From assembly GCF_018129995.1 (NCBI RefSeq), contig NZ_JAFCKS010000001.1, positions 1,399,001 through 1,463,000 on the forward strand: a stretch of DNA of 64,000 nt. The letters run 5' to 3'. The notes under the pieces are model-generated. The model was given only the letters and a program-made list of their open reading frames with translations, was not told the DNA's origin and searched no databases. The DNA is from Bradyrhizobium sp. SZCCT0153. GTDB lineage: Bacteria > Pseudomonadota > Alphaproteobacteria > Rhizobiales > Xanthobacteraceae. This document shows positions 18,048-26,892 of the stretch, piece after piece. The number at the start of each line of letters is the position of its first letter. Within the stretch, counting starts at the first letter, position 1. The position numbers and the translations under genes are program-made.

Positions 18048-18884
18048 ATGCCACAAACCGATCGATCGACCTCGTTTCACTCGCGCCTCGTCGGCCAATA
18101 CGCGCTGGTGACCGGCGCCTCACAAGGCATCGGCCGCGCCGTCGCCATCCGGCTCGCCCAGGAGGGCGCGACCGTCGCCATCAACTATGTCGATCATCCC
18201 GAAAAGGGGGAAGAGACGCTCGCGCTGGCACGCACGGCATCGAGCGATCGCGGCCACGGCAGGCTCGATCATGTCGTCGTCGGGGCCGATGTCAGCAGCG
18301 AGCAGGACGTCGCGGCAATGTTCGAGACCATCCTGGCGCGCTGGAGGCGCCTCGACTGCCTTGTCAACAATGCCGGCTTCCAGCGGGAATCGCCGAGCGA
18401 GGCGCTCGACATCGAGACCTACCGCCGCATCATCGACGTCAATCTCAACGGCGCCGTGCTTTGCGCGCAGAAGGCGCTCGCCCATTTCGTCGCGCGCGGC
18501 GGTGGCGGCAGCATCATCAACTGCACCAGCGTGCACCAGATCATCCCGAAGCCCGGCTATCTCGCCTATTCGATCAGCAAGGGCGGCATGGCCAATCTGA
18601 CGCGAACGCTGGCGCTCGAATTCGCCGGCCGCGGCATCCGCGTCAACGCGGTCGGGCCCGGCGCGATCGACACGCCGATCAACGCGGCCTGGACCGGCGA
18701 TCCGGAGAAGCGCGGCGTCGTCACCAGCCATATTCCGCTCGGCCGCGTCGGCACGCCGGAGGAGATCGCCGCCGTGTTTGCCTTCCTCGCCTCGGATGAA
18801 GCAAGCTACATCACCGGGCAGACCATCTACGCCTGCGGAGGCCTGACGCTGTTTCCCGAGTTTCGCGACAATTGGGCGAGCTGA
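18048..18884 (+). CDS. SDR-family oxidoreductase (glucose 1-dehydrogenase-like)
   Basis: 278 residues starting at the ATG after GGAGAGAA; an upstream start adds 17 residues of poor quality. The classical short-chain dehydrogenase set is complete: GASQGIGRA cofactor motif, CLVNNAGFQ, catalytic YSISK (Tyr-x3-Lys) and a VGPGAIDTP segment after it. The NAD(P)-dependent reaction is unknown; the closest general description is the glucose/3-oxoacyl reductase type. It lies 72 bp after the permease, possibly co-transcribed, and 7 bp from the convergent autotransporter gene. Confidence 0.93.
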   Translation: MPQTDRSTSFHSRLVGQYALVTGASQGIGRAVAIRLAQEGATVAINYVDHPEKGEETLALARTASSDRGHGRLDHVVVGADVSSEQDVAAMFETILARWRRLDCLVNNAGFQRESPSEALDIETYRRIIDVNLNGAVLCAQKALAHFVARGGGGSIINCTSVHQIIPKPGYLAYSISKGGMANLTRTLALEFAGRGIRVNAVGPGAIDTPINAAWTGDPEKRGVVTSHIPLGRVGTPEEIAAVFAFLASDEASYITGQTIYACGGLTLFPEFRDNWAS

Positions 18885-18891
18885 AGCGTCG

Positions 18892-19977
18892 CTAGAACTC
18901 GCCGCCGATCCCGACATAGGCGGTGTGTTCGGTGCCGCCGCCATTGCCGTAGCCGCCGACCACGCTCAGCGGCATCGCGGTGTTGAGGCGATGGGCGAAG
19001 CCGAAGCCGAAGCCGCCTTCGCCGTGATAGACCGAGCCACGCATCTGCCAGGTGGTCTTGCCGGGGGCCGAAGGCATCGGCGCGCTTGCGGTTGCGACCG
19101 CCGCCGCGATGCCGCGCCGCGCCTCGGTACGATTGTCCCAGATCTGGGACTGCAGCCCGGAGAGCTGCGACTGGAAGCCTGACGACATGCTGCTCAGCTG
19201 GCTCATGTTGACGGCGTCGGTCGGATTGATGCCCGCGGCGACGTTGGTCAGCCGCCGCTCGTTGCCGGCCGTGCCGAACGACACGGTGTTGGGAGCGCTT
19301 GCCACCGACCCTGCGCCGATCGCGACCGAGTTTGCCCCCAGCGCCTCTGCTCCGGTTCCAAAGGCACTCGCAGTCGCGCCGTTGGCAATGCTATTTGCGC
19401 CCACAGCCGTTGCGTTGATTCCGATCGCCTGACTGGAAGAGCCCGTTGCGGTTGCGTTGTCGCCGGTCGCTTTGCTAAGGGATCCCGTCGCGGTTGCATT
19501 CAGGCCGGTCGCATTGCTGAAAAAGCCGGTTGCTGTCGCGCTGTCGCCGATCGCGGTGGCCTGGCTGCCGAGCGCGGTCGCGGCGCCGCCAGTGGCTATC
19601 GTGTTGCCGCCGATTGCCGTGGCAAGGAAGCCGGTTGCGTGACTGAATTGACCAACCGCCGTGGCAGCCGAGCCGTCCGCATTGGCCTGTTCGCCGAAGG
19701 CTGCTGCACTGGGGCCGTTCGTCGTGGCAAGGCTTCCCACCGCCGTCGCTTCACCCGCGGGGCCGTTGTTCACGCCGCCACCCGCCGCGTAGTCGGCGGC
19801 CGCTGCCGCATCGGCCGCCAGCAACGGGACCGCCGCGGCCGCGAGGACGAAACTTGCTGATACAAGGCGACGGATGACGTTCGCGCGACGTACCGTGGGC
19901 CCCACGCTCGCGCGTTTCCGCTGGCCTGCATGGCTCAGTCGGCGAAGCAACCTGAATGACATTCCTTGACGCCCCAT
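18892..19977 (-). CDS. YadA-like trimeric autotransporter
   Basis: 361 residues. An extended signal region ends in LVSASFVLAAAAVPLLAADA. From about residue 65 to 225 run tandem YadA-head repeats of roughly 14 residues built on ATAVG/ATATG. The neck RRLTNVAAGINPTDAVNMSQL follows, then a short coiled coil (residues about 265-285) and a C-terminal anchor ending GIGGEF with the usual terminal Phe. It should trimerise, form an outer-membrane barrel and display a left-handed beta-roll head. Small for the family; no binding specificity can be inferred. Divergent from a second member at 20272. Confidence 0.92.
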   Translation of the reverse strand: MGRQGMSFRLLRRLSHAGQRKRASVGPTVRRANVIRRLVSASFVLAAAAVPLLAADAAAAADYAAGGGVNNGPAGEATAVGSLATTNGPSAAAFGEQANADGSAATAVGQFSHATGFLATAIGGNTIATGGAATALGSQATAIGDSATATGFFSNATGLNATATGSLSKATGDNATATGSSSQAIGINATAVGANSIANGATASAFGTGAEALGANSVAIGAGSVASAPNTVSFGTAGNERRLTNVAAGINPTDAVNMSQLSSMSSGFQSQLSGLQSQIWDNRTEARRGIAAAVATASAPMPSAPGKTTWQMRGSVYHGEGGFGFGFAHRLNTAMPLSVVGGYGNGGGTEHTAYVGIGGEF

Positions 19978-20271
19978 TCATCGTTCGCTCCACGGTGCGG
20001 AAGGAGCGCCGGGAGCGCATCAACCGTTGGGTTGAAGGCGGCTCGATAGCGGCATACGGCGGCTGGTTTTCTGTCTTGTGTTGCAGAATTGCCTGCGTCA
20101 CCCGGGATGCATTTCGGCAACAGCCCCGTCCAAAAGCGGCAACCAGAAACCGGCAGTGCTTCGACTTCAACCGAACGGTTGATGTCCGGCCTGTCGCCTT
20201 GGCCCACATTCGCGGCGGCCGCATCCGGCCACCGATCGGGACAGACCCGACCTCTGGACCTGAGAGCGCAA
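19978..20271. promoter_or_regulatory. Divergent promoter region between two autotransporter genes
   Basis: 294 bp separating the starts of the two YadA-like genes. Its base composition is less GC-rich than the flanking genes, as expected of a promoter region. The open frames crossing it give Arg/Pro-rich sequence and are not genes. No clear operator seen. Confidence 0.4.
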
Positions 20272-21432
20272 ATGCCTTCTGCGATCATTAAAGCGATGCT
20301 TTGTTTGACCAAAGCCCTGGCTGCAGCCGTGGTGCTCGCTATGTTCGTCTTGACGCTTGATCTTGCGCCCGCCGCTGCGCAAGGGGTCTGCGGCGCGGCG
20401 GTAACAGGCACCGCGCTCGGTTCTGCGCCTGGCGTCGGCGCCGTCGCTTGCGGCGGCCAAGCGAGCGGTAACGGCAGCGTGGCGATCGGCCAAAGCGAGG
20501 CAACGGGTAACGCAAGCACGGCAGTCGGTGGGGCCAGCAAGGCGGACGGAGCGGGCGGGACGGCAAGCGGGTTCCTCAGCACAGCGTCCGGAGTCTACAG
20601 CACGGCGACCGGCATCGGTACCTTAGCAAGCGCTGACTACAGCACGGCCACCGGCGGCTATAGCACCGCGGCGGGCGTTGGCAGTACCGCAATGGGCGGC
20701 GGCGACGGAGCCGGAGTCGGCAACGCGGCCACCGCTTCTGGCATTTACAGTATCGCGATCGGAGGCGGTGGTGACGGAGCCGCTGGCTTGGGCGCGCAAT
20801 CGTCCGGTGACAGGGCGATCGCGATCGGTCTTGCCAGTGTCGCGTCCGGGGCGTCCTCGACAGCCGTCGGAAATGGAGCCAGCGCTGCCTCGAGCAGCGC
20901 GACCGCGATCGGCACTGGCGCCTCGGCCGGTTTCACGAACTCCACCGCCATCGGCTCCGGCGCGACGGCGACGGCCGCCAACCAGGTCGCGATCGGTACG
21001 GCAAGCAATACCTATCGCCTGGCCGGCGTCGCATCCACCGCGAGCCTTGCGGCGCAGAGCGGGCCGGTCTCCTTCGTTACCACCGACGCCGCCGGCAACC
21101 TCGCGACGTCGAGCTTCAACCCGGCGAGCATCACTTCACTGCAATCGCAGGTGACTTCGCTGCAGTCGCAAGTGATGGACAACCGGCTCGAAGCGCGCAG
21201 CGGCACCGCCGTTGCGCTCGCGGCCGGTTCGATGCCGGCCCTGCAAGCGGGCCGCAAATTCGCACTCTCGGCGGGCTACGGCAATTTCGAGGGCGCCAAT
21301 GCGTTCGCCCTCGGCGCCACGGCGCTGCTCTATGACGGCAAGAGCTATGCGATCATCGCCAATGCCGGCGGCGGCATCGGGCTCGAGCGCGACGTTGCAG
21401 GCGGGCGTGGTGCTGTCTCGATCCAGTGGTAG
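20272..21432 (+). CDS. YadA-like trimeric autotransporter, second copy
   Basis: 386 residues from the ATG at 20272 (an ATG at 20293 would also keep the signal peptide). The signal is LTKALAAAVVLAMFVLTLDLAPAAAQ-like. Head repeats such as GSVAIGQSEATGNASTAVGG extend to about residue 250, followed by a QVAIGTASNTYRLAGV neck, a short coiled coil with a duplicated SLQSQVTSLQSQV and an anchor-like C-terminus. The protein ends in Trp rather than Phe, and the anchor is short, so membrane assembly is slightly less certain. Unlike the divergent copy it is followed after 16 bp by an exported companion gene. Confidence 0.88.
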   Translation: MPSAIIKAMLCLTKALAAAVVLAMFVLTLDLAPAAAQGVCGAAVTGTALGSAPGVGAVACGGQASGNGSVAIGQSEATGNASTAVGGASKADGAGGTASGFLSTASGVYSTATGIGTLASADYSTATGGYSTAAGVGSTAMGGGDGAGVGNAATASGIYSIAIGGGGDGAAGLGAQSSGDRAIAIGLASVASGASSTAVGNGASAASSSATAIGTGASAGFTNSTAIGSGATATAANQVAIGTASNTYRLAGVASTASLAAQSGPVSFVTTDAAGNLATSSFNPASITSLQSQVTSLQSQVMDNRLEARSGTAVALAAGSMPALQAGRKFALSAGYGNFEGANAFALGATALLYDGKSYAIIANAGGGIGLERDVAGGRGAVSIQW

Positions 21433-21448
21433 GAAGAACGCATTCGCC

Positions 21449-22075
21449 ATGACGCTGCGTCGGTTGAGTGCGGGCCTCGGGCTTGTGATGCTCGGGCTCC
21501 TGATTCTGGGGGCGGTGACGACATCTGCGCAGCAGACGCCGCCGCCGTCGCAGTCGCAGTCGCATCAGGCGTCATCCCAGCAGCAACAGGCAGCCAAGCC
21601 TGCGAACATCGACCGTAACGGCGTGCTGATGCTGATCCGCTCGACGCTGCTTGCGCTCGATCACGCCAACAAGACCGGGAACTACACCGTGCTGCGCGAT
21701 CTCGGCGCACCGGGTTTCCAGGTCAACACCGCGGCGCGGCTCGCGGAGATCTTTGCCAAGCAGCGCGGCGACAAGCTCGATCTCTCCGGCGTTGCCGTCA
21801 TCGATCCGCAATTGTCGCTGCTGCCGCAGATCGAGCCGAACGGTCTGCTGCACATGGCAGGATTTTTTCCGTCAGTGCCGTCGCAGGTGAATTTTGAGCT
21901 GCTGTTCGCGCCGGTCGACGGACAGTGGCGCGTGTTCGGCGTGTCGTTGTCAGTCGGTCAATCCGCACCGGTGGCGCCTGCCACGCCCGAAGCTGCGCCC
22001 GGCAAGGCCGTCGTCTCGCACAAGCAATCCGCGCCGGCGAAACCGAACCTGTCCTCGAAGCCGCCAACGCAATGA
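21449..22075 (+). CDS. Exported protein of unknown function, companion of the autotransporter
   Basis: 208 residues after a GGAAG site, 16 bp behind the YadA-like gene, so probably co-transcribed. A signal peptide (LSAGLGLVMLGLLILGAVTTSAQ) is followed by a Gln/Ser-rich linker to about residue 52. A compact domain then contains LLALDHANKTGNYTVLRDLGAPGF and VDGQWRVFGVSLSVG, reminiscent of NTF2/SnoaL-like folds. The tail is Pro/Ala/Lys-rich. I do not recognise a characterised homologue. A periplasmic helper for autotransporter passage is a guess from position only. Confidence 0.75.
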   Translation: MTLRRLSAGLGLVMLGLLILGAVTTSAQQTPPPSQSQSHQASSQQQQAAKPANIDRNGVLMLIRSTLLALDHANKTGNYTVLRDLGAPGFQVNTAARLAEIFAKQRGDKLDLSGVAVIDPQLSLLPQIEPNGLLHMAGFFPSVPSQVNFELLFAPVDGQWRVFGVSLSVGQSAPVAPATPEAAPGKAVVSHKQSAPAKPNLSSKPPTQ

Positions 22076-22159
22076 TCGGAACGCAAGGGTGATGCGGGTT
22101 GCTCAAAGAGGCATCCCGGTGATCTGGCAAAAGCGGGTTGCGCAGACTACATCTTCGCC

Positions 22160-22966
22160 ATGACAAATGCGCCGCTTCAGGATTTCGTCGCCCGCCACGA
22201 ACGTCTGTTCGTGCTGACCGGCGCCGGCTGCAGCACGAACTCTGGCATTCCCGACTACCGCGACAGCCACGGCAACTGGAAGCGCACCCAGCCGGTCAAT
22301 TTCCAGGCTTTCATGTCCGAAGAGCGCACGCGCCAGCGCTATTGGGCGCGCAGCCTGATCGGCTGGCGGCGGTTCGGCCAGGCGAGGCCGAACGATGCGC
22401 ATCACGCGCTGGCCCGGCTCGAGGCGAACGGGCGCTGCGGGATGCTGTTGACCCAGAACGTCGATCGGCTGCATCAGTCCGCCGGCCACCGGCAGGTGAT
22501 CGACCTGCATGGCCGGCTCGACCTGGTTCGCTGCATGGGTTGCGGAGCGAAGACGCCGCGGAGCGAATTCCAGGAGACGCTGGGCCGCGCGAATGCGGAA
22601 TGGCTCGCGCTCGACGCCGCGGATGCGCCCGATGGAGATGCCGATCTGGAGCACGCGGATTTTTCGTCGTTCGAGGTGCCGGCCTGCGAGGCCTGCGGCG
22701 GCATCCTCAAGCCCGACGTCGTGTTCTTCGGCGAGAACGTCCCCCGCGAAATCGTCGCCACCGCGCAGGATCATCTGTCGCAGGCCGATGCGATGCTGAT
22801 CGTCGGCTCATCGCTGATGGTCTATTCCGGCTTCCGCTTCGTGCAGGCTGCCGCGCAGCGGCAGATCCCGATCGCTGCGGTCAATCTCGGGCGCACCCGC
22901 GCCGACGATCTGCTCACGCTCAAGGTCGAGGAGCGCTGCGAAGCGGCGCTTGCATTCCTGCTCTGA
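22160..22966 (+). CDS. NAD-dependent protein deacylase, Sir2 family (SIRT4-like class)
   Basis: 268 residues with LTGAGCSTNSGIPDYRD (NAD binding), TQNVDRLHQSAG, catalytic His117 in DLHGRLD, and two zinc cysteine pairs, Cys125/Cys128 and Cys176/Cys179. The signature of class II sirtuins is seen in the Ser/Thr-rich first loop and VVFFGENVP. It removes acyl groups from lysines, giving O-acyl-ADP-ribose and nicotinamide. Bacterial class II members are mostly described as deacetylases or delipoylases. Stands alone between the autotransporter pair and hyuA. Confidence 0.94.
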   Translation: MTNAPLQDFVARHERLFVLTGAGCSTNSGIPDYRDSHGNWKRTQPVNFQAFMSEERTRQRYWARSLIGWRRFGQARPNDAHHALARLEANGRCGMLLTQNVDRLHQSAGHRQVIDLHGRLDLVRCMGCGAKTPRSEFQETLGRANAEWLALDAADAPDGDADLEHADFSSFEVPACEACGGILKPDVVFFGENVPREIVATAQDHLSQADAMLIVGSSLMVYSGFRFVQAAAQRQIPIAAVNLGRTRADDLLTLKVEERCEAALAFLL

Positions 22967-23106
22967 ACGCGCCCAAGGCGAACATGCCTTGCCTATTGCA
23001 TAGGTGCCAAGCAGAATAGCCGGACGCGGCATGTTCTCGTCATCCATGGCACGGAAATTGCTGCGCTTTCGACCCCAGTCTTGACGATCAGCACGGAGAA
23101 TTTGGA

Positions 23107-25191
23107 ATGCTTGAGGGAGCCGAGGTGCGGCTTGCCGTCGATATCGGTGGCACGTTCACCGACATCGTGCTGGATTTGGGTCGGGACCGAAGAACGCGCA
23201 AGGTATTGACGACGCCGCAGCGCCCCGAAGAGGCGGTCCTGGACGGGATGCGGCTCATTCTGGCTGACGCGCGCGCGCATATCAGCGACATCGACGTCTT
23301 CATTCACGGCACGACGCTGGCGACCAACGCGATCATCGAGCGCCGCGGCGCCAAGACGGCGCTGGTTGCGACCGAAGGCTTTCGCGACGTGCTCGATATC
23401 GGCACCGAGAGCCGCTACGACCAGTACGATCTCACCATCGACAAGCCGAGGCCGCTGGCGCCGCGTTCCCTGCGCTTCACCGTGCCCGAGCGCATCGACG
23501 CCCACGGTGCCGTCCGCCTCCCGCTCGACGAAGCAGCGGTGCGCGCGCTCGCGCCAAGATTGCGCGCGCTGAACGTCGAGAGCGTCGCCATCGCCTTCCT
23601 GCACTCCTACGCCAATCCCGAGCACGAGCGCCGAGCGGCCGCGATCCTCGCCGAGGAGATGCCCGGCACCTCCGTGACGGTGTCATCGGCGGTGTGCCCC
23701 GAGATCCGCGAATACGAGCGCACTTCCACAGCGGTCGCCAATGCCTACGTGCAGCCGCTGATCGACGGCTATCTCGCCCGCATGGCCGAGGCGTTGCTGG
23801 TCGAGCAGTTCCGCGGCGCGATCTATCTCGTTACCTCCGGCGGCGGCGTCACCTCGATCGAGACGGCGCGGCGCTTTCCGGTGCGCCTGGTCGAGTCCGG
23901 CCCGGCCGGCGGCGCCATCTTCGCGGCGCAGATCGCAGCAAGGCTCGGCGAGAGCAAGGTGCTCTCCTTCGACATGGGCGGCACCACCGCAAAGATCTGC
24001 CTGATCGAGAAGTACCAGCCAGAGACCTCGCGCGTGTTCGAGGTCGATCGTGCCGCGCGCTTCCTCAAGGGCTCCGGCCTGCCGGTGCGCATTCCCGTGA
24101 TCGAGATGGTCGAGATCGGCGCCGGCGGCGGCTCGATCGCGCATGTCGATGCGATGAAGCGCGTCACCGTTGGGCCTGAGAGCGCGTCGTCGGAGCCGGG
24201 GCCGGCCTGCTATGGCCGCGGCGGCCAGCGTCCGGCCGTGACGGATGCGGACGTTGCGCTGGGCATGATCGATCCCGACGCCTTTGCGGGTGGCACGATC
24301 AAGCTCGACCCGGAGCTGTCGAAACAGGCGCTGCTGCGCGCCGTCGGCGAGCCGCTCGGCCTGTCGGCGGAAACCGCAGCCTATGCCGTGCACGAGGTCG
24401 TCTGCGAGAACATGGCGAGCGCGGCGCGCGTGCACGCGGTCGAACGCGGCGAGATCGTCGGCCAGCACACGCTGATCGCCTTCGGCGGCGCCGCGCCGCT
24501 GCATGCGGCGCGTGTCGCCGAGAAGATCGGCGTCTCGCGGGTGATCGTGCCGTCGAATGCCGGCGTCGGCTCGGCGGTCGGGTTCCTGGCCGCGCCCATC
24601 GCCTATGAGCTGGTGCGTAGCCGCCACGTCCGCCTCGACGATTTCGACACCGAGGCGGTCTCCGACCTCTTGCAGGAAATGGCGACCGAGGCACGCGCCC
24701 TCGTCGAGCCGGGTGCGGCGGGCGCGCCGGTGCGCGAGCGCCGTGCCGCCTTCATGCGCTATGTCGGTCAGGGTCATGAGATCACGATCGAGCTGCCGAA
24801 CCGGCGGCTGAATTCGGCCGATCTCGCCGGCCTGCGCCAGAAGTTCGAGGCGGATTATTCCGCAATGTTCGAGCGGTCGATCCCGGGCGCCGCGATCGAG
24901 GTGTTGAGCTGGTCGGTGCTCGCGACCACCGATGCGCGCAATCCGGTGCGCGTTGCCGACGTGATGCGCAAGCCTGCCGGCAAGGCGTCAGGCAGCCGAA
25001 AGTTCTTCGACGGCCGGGCCGGGGAAGTGATCGAAATCCCGCTCTATCGCCGCGAGGACATGGCGCCGGGTGCGACCATTGCGGGCCCCGCGGTGATTGC
25101 CGAGGACGAAACCTCCACCTTCGTCTCCAACAGTTTCGACGCCCATATCGATGGTGCCGGCAGCATCGTCATGGAACGGAAGGCGGCCTGA
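23107..25191 (+). CDS. Hydantoinase/oxoprolinase subunit A (HyuA)
   Basis: 694 residues, normal for the ATP-dependent A subunit. VRLAVDIGGTFTDIVLDLG at the N-terminus is the ASKHA-type nucleotide site, with the second site around LSFDMGGTTAKICLIE and IEIGAGGGSIAHVD-like glycine-rich loops (VEIGAGGGS). With subunit B downstream (2-bp gap) it forms an ATP-driven amidase for N-methylhydantoin, 5-oxoproline, caprolactam or acetophenone-type substrates. The TRAP transporter genes downstream likely import that substrate. Exact substrate unknown. Confidence 0.93.
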   Translation: MLEGAEVRLAVDIGGTFTDIVLDLGRDRRTRKVLTTPQRPEEAVLDGMRLILADARAHISDIDVFIHGTTLATNAIIERRGAKTALVATEGFRDVLDIGTESRYDQYDLTIDKPRPLAPRSLRFTVPERIDAHGAVRLPLDEAAVRALAPRLRALNVESVAIAFLHSYANPEHERRAAAILAEEMPGTSVTVSSAVCPEIREYERTSTAVANAYVQPLIDGYLARMAEALLVEQFRGAIYLVTSGGGVTSIETARRFPVRLVESGPAGGAIFAAQIAARLGESKVLSFDMGGTTAKICLIEKYQPETSRVFEVDRAARFLKGSGLPVRIPVIEMVEIGAGGGSIAHVDAMKRVTVGPESASSEPGPACYGRGGQRPAVTDADVALGMIDPDAFAGGTIKLDPELSKQALLRAVGEPLGLSAETAAYAVHEVVCENMASAARVHAVERGEIVGQHTLIAFGGAAPLHAARVAEKIGVSRVIVPSNAGVGSAVGFLAAPIAYELVRSRHVRLDDFDTEAVSDLLQEMATEARALVEPGAAGAPVRERRAAFMRYVGQGHEITIELPNRRLNSADLAGLRQKFEADYSAMFERSIPGAAIEVLSWSVLATTDARNPVRVADVMRKPAGKASGSRKFFDGRAGEVIEIPLYRREDMAPGATIAGPAVIAEDETSTFVSNSFDAHIDGAGSIVMERKAA

Positions 25192-25193
25192 TC

Positions 25194-26852
25194 ATGAGCA
25201 AGCCAAGCGGAACGAGCCTGATCGATCTCCAGATCATGTGGCACCGGCTGATCGCCGTGGTCGAGGAGCAGGCACAGGTCTTGCTGCGCACCGCATTCAG
25301 CCCGATCGTCCGCGAATGCGGCGACCTCTCGTCCGGCGTGTTCGACCTCAAGGGGCGGATGCTGGCGCAGGCGGTGACCGGTACGCCCGGCCACGTCAAC
25401 TCGATGGCGGAATCGGTCAAGCATTTCATTGCCCGCTTCCCGATCGAGACGATGAAGGAGGGCGACGCCTACATCACCAACGATCCCTGGATGGGCACCG
25501 GCCATCTCAACGATTTCGTCGTCACCACGCCCTGCTTCAAGGACGGCAAGCCGGTGGCGCTGTTCTCCTGCACCAGCCATCTCATGGACATCGGCGGCAT
25601 CGGCTTCGGGCCCGACGCCACCGACGTGTTCATGGAAGGGCTCTACATCCCCATGCTGAAGCTGATCGACCAGGGCGTCGTCAACGAGACGCTGATGGCG
25701 ATGATCCGCACCAACACGCGGCTGCCGATCGACACCGAAGGCGACACCTATTCGCTCGCCGGCTGCAACGACGTCGGCTGCGAGCGCCTGGTCGAGATGA
25801 TGAGCGAGTTCGGCATCGATACGCTCGACGAACTCGGCGACTACATCTGCGACCGCTCGCGCGAGGCCGTGCTCGCCGAGATCGCAAAATTGCCGAAGGG
25901 AAGCTGGCACAACACCATGGTCGTCGACGGCTACGACACGCCGGTCACGCTGGCCGCGACGCTGACGATCTCGGATACGGGCATCCATGTCGACTTCGAC
26001 GGCACCACGGGCGCCTCGAAGTTCGGCATCAACGTGCCCCTGTCCTACACCACGGCCTACACCGTGTTCGGCCTCGGTTGCGTCGTCGCCTCGCAGATCC
26101 CGAACAATGCCGGCTCGCTCTCGCCGTTGACGGTGTCGGCGCCGGCTGGTGCCATCCTCAATGCGCCGAAGCCGGCGCCGGTGGCCTCGCGCCACATCAT
26201 CGGGCAGATGCTGCCCGACGTCGTGTTCGGCTGCCTGCGCCAGATCATTCCCGAACGAGTGCCGGCGGAAGGCACCTCGTGCCTGTGGAATCTCAACGTG
26301 CGCGGCCAGACCCGTTCAGGCGCCGGCGGCAATTACGGATTCTCGATGGCGGTGACCTCCAATGGCGGCACCGGCGCGCGCTTTGCGAAGGACGGGCTGT
26401 CGGCGACCGCCTATCCCAGCGGGGTGCGCGGCACCCCGGTCGAGATCGCGGAAACGCAGACGCCGCTGATCTTCTGGCGCAAGGAGCTGCGCCCGGATTC
26501 CGGCGGGGCAGGGCGCACCCGCGGCGGCCTCGGCCAGATCATCGAGGTCGGCAGCGGCGTCGATGCGCCGTTCGACATCCTGGCGGCATTCGACCGTATT
26601 GATCATCCGCCGCGCGGTCGCGACGGCGGCCTTGACGGCGAGGCTGGTTATGTCGGCCTGAAGTCCGGAAAGAAGCTGCGCGGAAAAGGCTTTCAGCAGG
26701 TGCCGCCGGACGATCGCCTGGTGGTGCTGACGCCGGGCGGTGCCGGGATCGGCGATCCCCGGGAGCGCGCGCCGACAGCCGTCAACGACGATGTCGAGAG
26801 CGGCCTCGTATCTTCAGACAATGCAGTTGCAGTTTATGGGTCCGCGCGGTGA
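25194..26852 (+). CDS. Hydantoinase/oxoprolinase subunit B (HyuB)
   Basis: 552 residues of the HyuB family, beginning DLQIMWHRLIAVVEEQAQVLLRTAFSPIVRE; typical segments include YITNDPWMGTGHLNDF and SCTSHLMDIGG, whose His and Asp are conserved in the metal-containing B subunit. Coupled to hyuA by a 2-bp gap. It catalyses the hydrolytic half of the ATP-dependent ring opening. The last ~20 residues run into the leader of the next gene; the gap there is 40 bp. Confidence 0.93.
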   Translation: MSKPSGTSLIDLQIMWHRLIAVVEEQAQVLLRTAFSPIVRECGDLSSGVFDLKGRMLAQAVTGTPGHVNSMAESVKHFIARFPIETMKEGDAYITNDPWMGTGHLNDFVVTTPCFKDGKPVALFSCTSHLMDIGGIGFGPDATDVFMEGLYIPMLKLIDQGVVNETLMAMIRTNTRLPIDTEGDTYSLAGCNDVGCERLVEMMSEFGIDTLDELGDYICDRSREAVLAEIAKLPKGSWHNTMVVDGYDTPVTLAATLTISDTGIHVDFDGTTGASKFGINVPLSYTTAYTVFGLGCVVASQIPNNAGSLSPLTVSAPAGAILNAPKPAPVASRHIIGQMLPDVVFGCLRQIIPERVPAEGTSCLWNLNVRGQTRSGAGGNYGFSMAVTSNGGTGARFAKDGLSATAYPSGVRGTPVEIAETQTPLIFWRKELRPDSGGAGRTRGGLGQIIEVGSGVDAPFDILAAFDRIDHPPRGRDGGLDGEAGYVGLKSGKKLRGKGFQQVPPDDRLVVLTPGGAGIGDPRERAPTAVNDDVESGLVSSDNAVAVYGSAR

Positions 26853-26892
26853 CGAGCCGGGAAGCTTGCGCGCTAGCGAACGGAGAGAAGAG

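Noticed and set aside
20560-21030. Tandem DNA repeats in the autotransporter genes as a microsatellite or CRISPR-like array
   Set aside because: They are degenerate coding repeats of the YadA head, in frame, and not identical at the DNA level.
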